NCBI GenBank assembly: GCA_002708885.1
Contig: PAPL01000039.1
Coordinates: 19,698 to 27,153 of the forward strand
Direction: 5' to 3'
Origin: Verrucomicrobiales bacterium
GTDB lineage: Bacteria > Verrucomicrobiota > Verrucomicrobiia > Verrucomicrobiales > DEV007
Length of the DNA stretch: 7,456 nucleotides
Shown here one piece after another: positions 1 to 4,491 of the stretch. Within the stretch, counting starts at the first letter, position 1; each line of letters begins with the position of its first letter. The translations under genes and the position numbers were made by a program. A model generated the notes under the pieces. The model saw only the letters and a list, made by a program, of their open reading frames with translations, ran no database searches and was not told the origin of the DNA.

Positions 1-3000
1 ATTCCCGGACCTCAAGGAACTTTCACTTACGATATAACAATGACTCTTCTGAATATAAGTAACTCAACGGTCAGTGATATTTATTTCCTCGACGAGACTG
101 GAGGAAATGTCTCTTTTAACCCGGATCATATCGATAACCTCAACGTCCCCCCAGGAGGAGTCATCACAGTCACGACCAACGCGACAGTTAGCGGCGGCGT
201 GGATCCCATCATATTCAGGGTCACGATTCATGATGAAGATTTTGAATTTTGTTGTGATCTGATTTGTGAACTAAAACTCCCCGATTGTGATGACTGTGAG
301 TGCATTAAGGAATTGGAATTTAGTCAATTGACGGCCGAGGAATTGGATGAAATGGCAACTCTGGTCAATCTTAATCTAGTCGATGGCAAACTCGAATTAC
401 CATCAGCAGGCACAATTAACACACTCCCATACATCTGGATGGCAGCCTCCTCAAGGTCAACTATCGTAAGAATTAACACCAACACCGGAGCAGTCCTTGG
501 TGAATACAAGACACAACCAGGATCTGCATGGCAAACAGGAAACCCCTCACGTACTACCGTCGATCAGTTCGGTGAATGCTGGGTCGGAAACAGAAGTGAC
601 ATATTTGATGGCTTGACCGACGTTAGTGGGAACGATTTAAAGGGCTCCGTCACAAGGATCGGTTTTGTTGACGGTGGAACTCGCCACATTAAAGATGTAG
701 CAGGTAACTTCATCCCAGACCCAAACGGAGAATACATCATTGGAGGAACTCCCAGCCCAAGCGTCGTGGATCGTGACGGGGATGGCGCCATACGAACCTC
801 AACGGGACTTGGTAACACTCTCCAATGGGACTTCGCCAATACAGGAATTAATGATGCTGGGGGTGTAAGTACAGCGAATGATGAATGCATTACCAATTTT
901 GTAAGAACCCAAAGCAGTGGAACCAGAGCGCTCGCACTTGATTCCAACAATGATCTCTGGGTAGGAGGGACTGGTAATAATATATATCAACACATTGATG
1001 GTCAGACAGGAACTCGATTAGCCGCTCATTCCATTCCGGGTGGTTACGGTGCATTAATTGACGGTAATGATGTACTCTGGTCCGTCAGGAATGGAATGGG
1101 AGTTGAATGGGTTGATCTCTCAGACCCAGATAATTTACAAACCTTCATCAGTGCTGGAGGAGCCTACGGCATTGGCATTGACTCCTGTAATAATGAAATA
1201 TTTGTAGGCAACAGCATTACGGGCGGTCTATTGAGAGAATATGATGCTGCAGGGACACTCATCGGCCAATACACTCAACCCGTCGGGGCTCAGGGCCTTT
1301 CAGTTGATGGTAATGGCACTGTCTGGTTGGCTAAATTCTTTGGAGGCGAATTAATGAGAATGGATCCCGTCCCTCCAAATATACCTAATTCAAGCCTAAT
1401 TCCCCTTCCTATCCCCAGCATTAGTACTATCACTGGAACTGCTGTTGATTCTGCCGGTAAAATATGGATGTCCGGATATGGGTCCAATTCAGCAGGTAAA
1501 TATGACCCAAGCACTGGAAATTTCACGGCAACAGACATGGGTAATAATACTCATCCTAGTGGGGCCTCGGCACTTCCATACAATTACAGTGACATGACAG
1601 GTAGGTCATCTCTATCAGCTGGTGGGCAGAACGGTTATTTGACAGTCATTCATGATTCACTCTGTGAAGATACTGTCTGGGGAAGAGTGAGCTGGCTAGC
1701 TGAGGTTGCAGGACCTGCCGATTCAGGATGCGGAGTCACAGCTGAGGTTCGCGCCTCGAATGATATGAATAATTTTCCACCGAACTGGCAAACCGTCAGC
1801 TCGGGTCAGAACATCTGTAACTTAGGTATCATTGGCCAATACATACAGGTCAGAGTGAACTTAAATCGCCCTGCAGGCTGTCCTCCAGAATGTGACATTA
1901 GACTATGCTCTTTAACTATCGAATGTTGCGAGAAGACTGGAAATAAACCACCAATAGTTGAAGCACTAAACCCTTTGTTCATTCACCCTGCCGGAGACAC
2001 TGAAACTATCCTATTAAGAACAATAATAGAGGACAAAGACAATGATTCGCTCGTCTATCAATGGGTCGTGAATGGCAAGATTATATCTGTTGGAGAGTCA
2101 TCCGGAAGATCATCCGCTAGCTTATCTTATCAGTTCAAAAATGGGAAAAATGAGGTCTCTATTAAAGTGACTGACGGTAAAGACGAAACGATTGAAAGTA
2201 CCATCGTTGAAATTGGTGACCATACTCCTCCCGTCATAAGTACTCCTTTCCTCAAAACTCTGACAGGATTCAGCTCAACAGTTCCTGACGTCATTTCTCA
2301 AATCAAAGTCAGTGATAATACTGGTAATTCAATCAATGATCCGGAAGACGCTAATACCATAACCATCACTCAAGACCCAAAAGCAGGCACTCCAATAAAT
2401 CAGGGAATCACTGCCGTTAGAATTACTGCCACTGACGCGTCAGGGAATTCCTCCTCAACTATCACCCATGCCGACCTTAAACCAATAGTAAAAGTAACAG
2501 AGCCTCTCAAATACACACAATTTGAGACTGGTGACGTTATCACAGTTAAAGCGGACGCTGGTGCTTTAGCGGCACAAATCTCAAGGTGGGAAATTCTAGT
2601 GAATGGAAATGTGTTAAACCAAAGAGATGGCAATTCACTGAACAGTGTCATTGAATCACTACCCGAAGGCATGCATCAAATATCAGTCAAAGTTTATGAT
2701 TTTTCTAACCACTCATCATTATCAAAGGCTATAAAAATCATCGTTCTTCCTAAGAGCGATGCGGAGGGACTCATGCCAAGACTCAGGCTCGGTAAAATTG
2801 ACAAAGTCGAACAAAACATTCCCCTCAACTTTATGGCCCCCATCGGCTTCCAATGCTGTGTTCAGTTCAGCAAAGACTTAATTAACTGGGAAACTCTCCA
2901 CAGAGTCGAAGGAGCTAATGAAAACGTTGAAATTGACGTTGAAATTATTCCTGGAACCAGTGAAGGATTTTATCGATTACTGCTAATCGAAAGTCAAAAA

Positions 3001-3012
3001 GATGATAAATAG
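1..3012 (+). CDS. Large secreted multidomain protein (beta-propeller plus PKD/HYR/Ig-like domains), 5'-truncated by the window
   Basis: Frame 1 is open from base 1 to the TAG at 3010-3012. The 13 codons before the first ATG (base 40) read as a beta strand running into it, so that Met is internal and the true start lies upstream. Residues below count from that Met. A sandwich module (to ~80) ends in a Cys cluster (C71, C72, C76, C83, C86, C88). Residues 131-500 form a Vgb/NHL-like beta-propeller with about six 'xxVD..g.vWvG' repeats near 174, 300, 340, 380, 422 and 470. An insert after the first repeat carries a DRDGDG loop (244-249). Residues ~531-632 are a second Cys-rich sandwich, 636-725 PKD-like, 727-811 HYR-like ('TATDASGN'), 813-903 Ig-like, and 911-981 the 'KDLINWE...GFYRL' ending. 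There is no PEP-CTERM or membrane anchor. An extracellular adhesion or ligand-binding role is inference; no catalytic site is seen. Confidence 0.85.
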   Translation: MPGPQGTFTYDITMTLLNISNSTVSDIYFLDETGGNVSFNPDHIDNLNVPPGGVITVTTNATVSGGVDPIIFRVTIHDEDFEFCCDLICELKLPDCDDCECIKELEFSQLTAEELDEMATLVNLNLVDGKLELPSAGTINTLPYIWMAASSRSTIVRINTNTGAVLGEYKTQPGSAWQTGNPSRTTVDQFGECWVGNRSDIFDGLTDVSGNDLKGSVTRIGFVDGGTRHIKDVAGNFIPDPNGEYIIGGTPSPSVVDRDGDGAIRTSTGLGNTLQWDFANTGINDAGGVSTANDECITNFVRTQSSGTRALALDSNNDLWVGGTGNNIYQHIDGQTGTRLAAHSIPGGYGALIDGNDVLWSVRNGMGVEWVDLSDPDNLQTFISAGGAYGIGIDSCNNEIFVGNSITGGLLREYDAAGTLIGQYTQPVGAQGLSVDGNGTVWLAKFFGGELMRMDPVPPNIPNSSLIPLPIPSISTITGTAVDSAGKIWMSGYGSNSAGKYDPSTGNFTATDMGNNTHPSGASALPYNYSDMTGRSSLSAGGQNGYLTVIHDSLCEDTVWGRVSWLAEVAGPADSGCGVTAEVRASNDMNNFPPNWQTVSSGQNICNLGIIGQYIQVRVNLNRPAGCPPECDIRLCSLTIECCEKTGNKPPIVEALNPLFIHPAGDTETILLRTIIEDKDNDSLVYQWVVNGKIISVGESSGRSSASLSYQFKNGKNEVSIKVTDGKDETIESTIVEIGDHTPPVISTPFLKTLTGFSSTVPDVISQIKVSDNTGNSINDPEDANTITITQDPKAGTPINQGITAVRITATDASGNSSSTITHADLKPIVKVTEPLKYTQFETGDVITVKADAGALAAQISRWEILVNGNVLNQRDGNSLNSVIESLPEGMHQISVKVYDFSNHSSLSKAIKIIVLPKSDAEGLMPRLRLGKIDKVEQNIPLNFMAPIGFQCCVQFSKDLINWETLHRVEGANENVEIDVEIIPGTSEGFYRLLLIESQKDDK

Positions 3013-3036
3013 GTGACAGGGATGAGAGCGGCACCT
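3011..3036 (+). repeat. Short inverted repeat overlapping the gene 1 stop codon
   Basis: AGGTG (3011-3015) pairs with CACCT (3032-3036). One further C-G pair follows after a mismatch, leaving a loop of about 12 nt. It could form a weak hairpin just after translation of gene 1 ends. No run of T follows, so it does not qualify as an intrinsic terminator, and the match may be chance. Confidence 0.25.
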
Positions 3037-3040
3037 AACA

Positions 3041-3055
3041 GTCAAAACAATTGAC
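3041..3055. repeat. Perfect 5-bp dyad overlapping the promoter -35 box
   Basis: GTCAA (3041-3045) and TTGAC (3051-3055) are perfect inverted copies separated by AACAA. The right arm is the first five bases of the -35 hexamer. A regulator site is conceivable, but 5-bp arms are short enough to occur by chance. Confidence 0.2.
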
Positions 3056-3079
3056 CGCACCAATTAACCTCATTAAAAT
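3051..3079 (+). promoter_or_regulatory. Sigma70-like promoter for the Gfo/Idh/MocA gene
   Basis: TTGACC at 3051-3056 (5 of 6 to the TTGACA consensus) and TAAAAT at 3074-3079 (5 of 6 to TATAAT) are separated by exactly 17 bp. Transcription would begin near 3086, giving a leader of about 50 nt before the ATG at 3139. This would express the oxidoreductase independently of gene 1. It is a consensus match only; there is no transcript evidence. Confidence 0.55.
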
Positions 3080-3138
3080 GTGTTCAAAGAGCTCATTTAA
3101 TCTCTAAGAGAAATTAACGCAGAATTATTTTCACCATT

Positions 3139-4479
3139 ATGACCAAAAACATCACTCGCAGGAAATTCACCAAGGCCGCCGCAGCGAGCTCAGTCTTCAG
3201 CCTCATCCCCGGCAAAGTCATCGGAGCCAATGAAAAAGTGAACGTCGCTTTCATCGGTTGCGGAGCGCAGGGAGGGGGCATAGCTCACAATGTCAATGCA
3301 ACGAAGCTTGTTAATCCTGTCGCTCTCTGCGATGTGGCAATGGGAACTAGGCACACGGCAGGAAGCGAGAATAAATTCAAGGGAATTCCAAAATTTAAAG
3401 ATTTCAGGAAAATGTTTGATAAGATGGGTAAGGAAATTGATGCGGTCACAATCGGAGTCCCCGATCACGCACACTTTCCAATCTCAATGAGAGCAATGGC
3501 TGAAGGCATTCACTGTTATGTTGAAAAGCCACTCGCTCATACTTTTCAGGAAATTGAACTGATGATTGCTGCCGAAAAGAAATACAAAGTTTCCTGCCAA
3601 ATGGGAAATCAGGGCCACTCCGGCGCAAATTACCATCAGTTCAAGGCATGGAAAGAGGGTGGCGTCATCAAGGACGTGACAAAAATCACATCATACATGA
3701 ACTCGGGTCGTCGCTGGCATCCTTGGAAATTTGATGAATGGCAAACTGGTGAAAAGATGCCCGAAGGAATGGACTGGGACACCTGGCTTGCCACGGCTCC
3801 TGAGCATCCTTTCAGCAAATATCTGCATCCGGGCAATTGGCGGAGTTGGTACGATTATGGTAACGGCGCCTTCGGTGACTGGGGACCACACATTCTTGAT
3901 ACTGCCCACCGTTTCCTTAAACTGGGCCTCCCTGAAAAAATCACTGCGGTTCACCGAGAAGGTGTTCGTAAGCTGATCTTCCCAATGGGCTCAACCATCC
4001 AATTTGATTTTCCGGCCAGAGAAGGAGAGCCACCATGTGAGGTTCGCTGGTATGATGGAACAAAGAACAAACCGGCGCCTCCAGAAGAACTCGAAAAAGG
4101 ACGCAGACTTGAAAATAACGGAAAAGTTATCTACGGCAAAGACCTCACCTTCAAGGGAACTTCCCACGGAAGCCCGCTAAGAATAATCCCCGAATCAAAG
4201 ATGAAGGACATGGCAAGTAGCCTGCCCAAGTTCGGTGGAGGATCGAACCATTTCATGAACTTCGTGCTCGGCGCCAAGGGTGAAGAGAAGACAAGGTCCC
4301 CTTTCCATATTTCAGGAGTACTCAGTCAGGTCTTCTGTCTCGGAGTCATTGCGCAGAGGCTGGGCGGAGAACTCGAATTTGACCTGAAGACTAAGCGCAT
4401 CACCAATAACAAGTTAGCTGATGCCCTAATCGAAGGCCCACCTCCAAGAAAGGGCTGGGAAGAATTTTATAAGATCTAA
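3139..4479 (+). CDS. Tat-exported Gfo/Idh/MocA family oxidoreductase
   Basis: This is a complete 446-aa NAD(P)-dependent oxidoreductase of the Gfo/Idh/MocA family, whose members act on sugars, inositols and related polyols. The N-terminus has a near-ideal twin-arginine motif (TRRKFTK, residues 6-12), a short Ala/Ser-rich core and a possible cleavage after A30, implying folded export to the periplasm. The Rossmann fold follows, with GCGAQG at 40-45 and the family EKP at 129-131 (K130). A D-x3-H pair (D247, H251) in the C-terminal domain matches the usual catalytic pair. Length is normal for the planctomycete/verrucomicrobial type. The ATG start is supported by an in-frame TAA at 3115-3117 with no other ATG between it and the Tat motif. 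No Shine-Dalgarno site is evident. The gene is likely transcribed from the promoter at 3051-3079 and converges on the PSD1 gene. The substrate cannot be told. Confidence 0.93.
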   Translation: MTKNITRRKFTKAAAASSVFSLIPGKVIGANEKVNVAFIGCGAQGGGIAHNVNATKLVNPVALCDVAMGTRHTAGSENKFKGIPKFKDFRKMFDKMGKEIDAVTIGVPDHAHFPISMRAMAEGIHCYVEKPLAHTFQEIELMIAAEKKYKVSCQMGNQGHSGANYHQFKAWKEGGVIKDVTKITSYMNSGRRWHPWKFDEWQTGEKMPEGMDWDTWLATAPEHPFSKYLHPGNWRSWYDYGNGAFGDWGPHILDTAHRFLKLGLPEKITAVHREGVRKLIFPMGSTIQFDFPAREGEPPCEVRWYDGTKNKPAPPEELEKGRRLENNGKVIYGKDLTFKGTSHGSPLRIIPESKMKDMASSLPKFGGGSNHFMNFVLGAKGEEKTRSPFHISGVLSQVFCLGVIAQRLGGELEFDLKTKRITNNKLADALIEGPPPRKGWEEFYKI

Positions 4480-4491
4480 TCGTTAGCTCTT
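4471..4491. repeat. Imperfect AT-rich dyad centred on the gap between two convergent stop codons
   Basis: AAGA-T-CTAA (4471-4479), loop TCG (4480-4482), then TTAG-C-TCTT (4483-4491): eight pairs with one mismatch. Half the symmetry follows simply from two TAA stops facing each other. The stem is AT-rich and lacks T-tracts in the right places, so it is a poor bidirectional terminator candidate. Confidence 0.3.

Larger units (their letters stand above)
3013..3138. other. Intergenic region between gene 1 and the oxidoreductase
   Basis: This is 126 bp of AT-rich DNA. It contains a short dyad at the end of gene 1, a second dyad next to a sigma70-like promoter, and then the untranslated leader of the oxidoreductase. 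I see no RNA gene, no riboswitch-like fold and no intrinsic terminator with a T-tract. Confidence 0.6.

Noticed and set aside
40..42. ATG at base 40 as the start of gene 1
   Set aside because: The frame stays open upstream to base 1 and encodes a strand continuous with the module. There is no ribosome binding site and no signal peptide after this Met, although the domains are extracellular types.
564..950. 128-codon open frame on the minus strand inside gene 1
   Set aside because: It lies wholly opposite propeller coding sequence whose protein motifs are clear. Its translation is low-complexity Ser/Pro/Leu with no domain signal, so it is a shadow frame.
3011..3036. Intrinsic terminator for gene 1
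   Set aside because: The hairpin has only five contiguous pairs and a long loop, and is followed by AACAGTCAAAAC rather than a T-run.
3022..3054. Ten-codon leader peptide (ATG at 3022, TGA at 3052-3054) preceded by AGGTG
   Set aside because: The spacing is acceptable, but it lies upstream of the predicted transcription start of the oxidoreductase, has no regulatory codon runs, and is short enough to be chance.
3078..3107. Nine-codon upstream ORF before the oxidoreductase
   Set aside because: Its ATG overlaps the -10 box and would be upstream of the predicted transcript start. It has no ribosome binding site.
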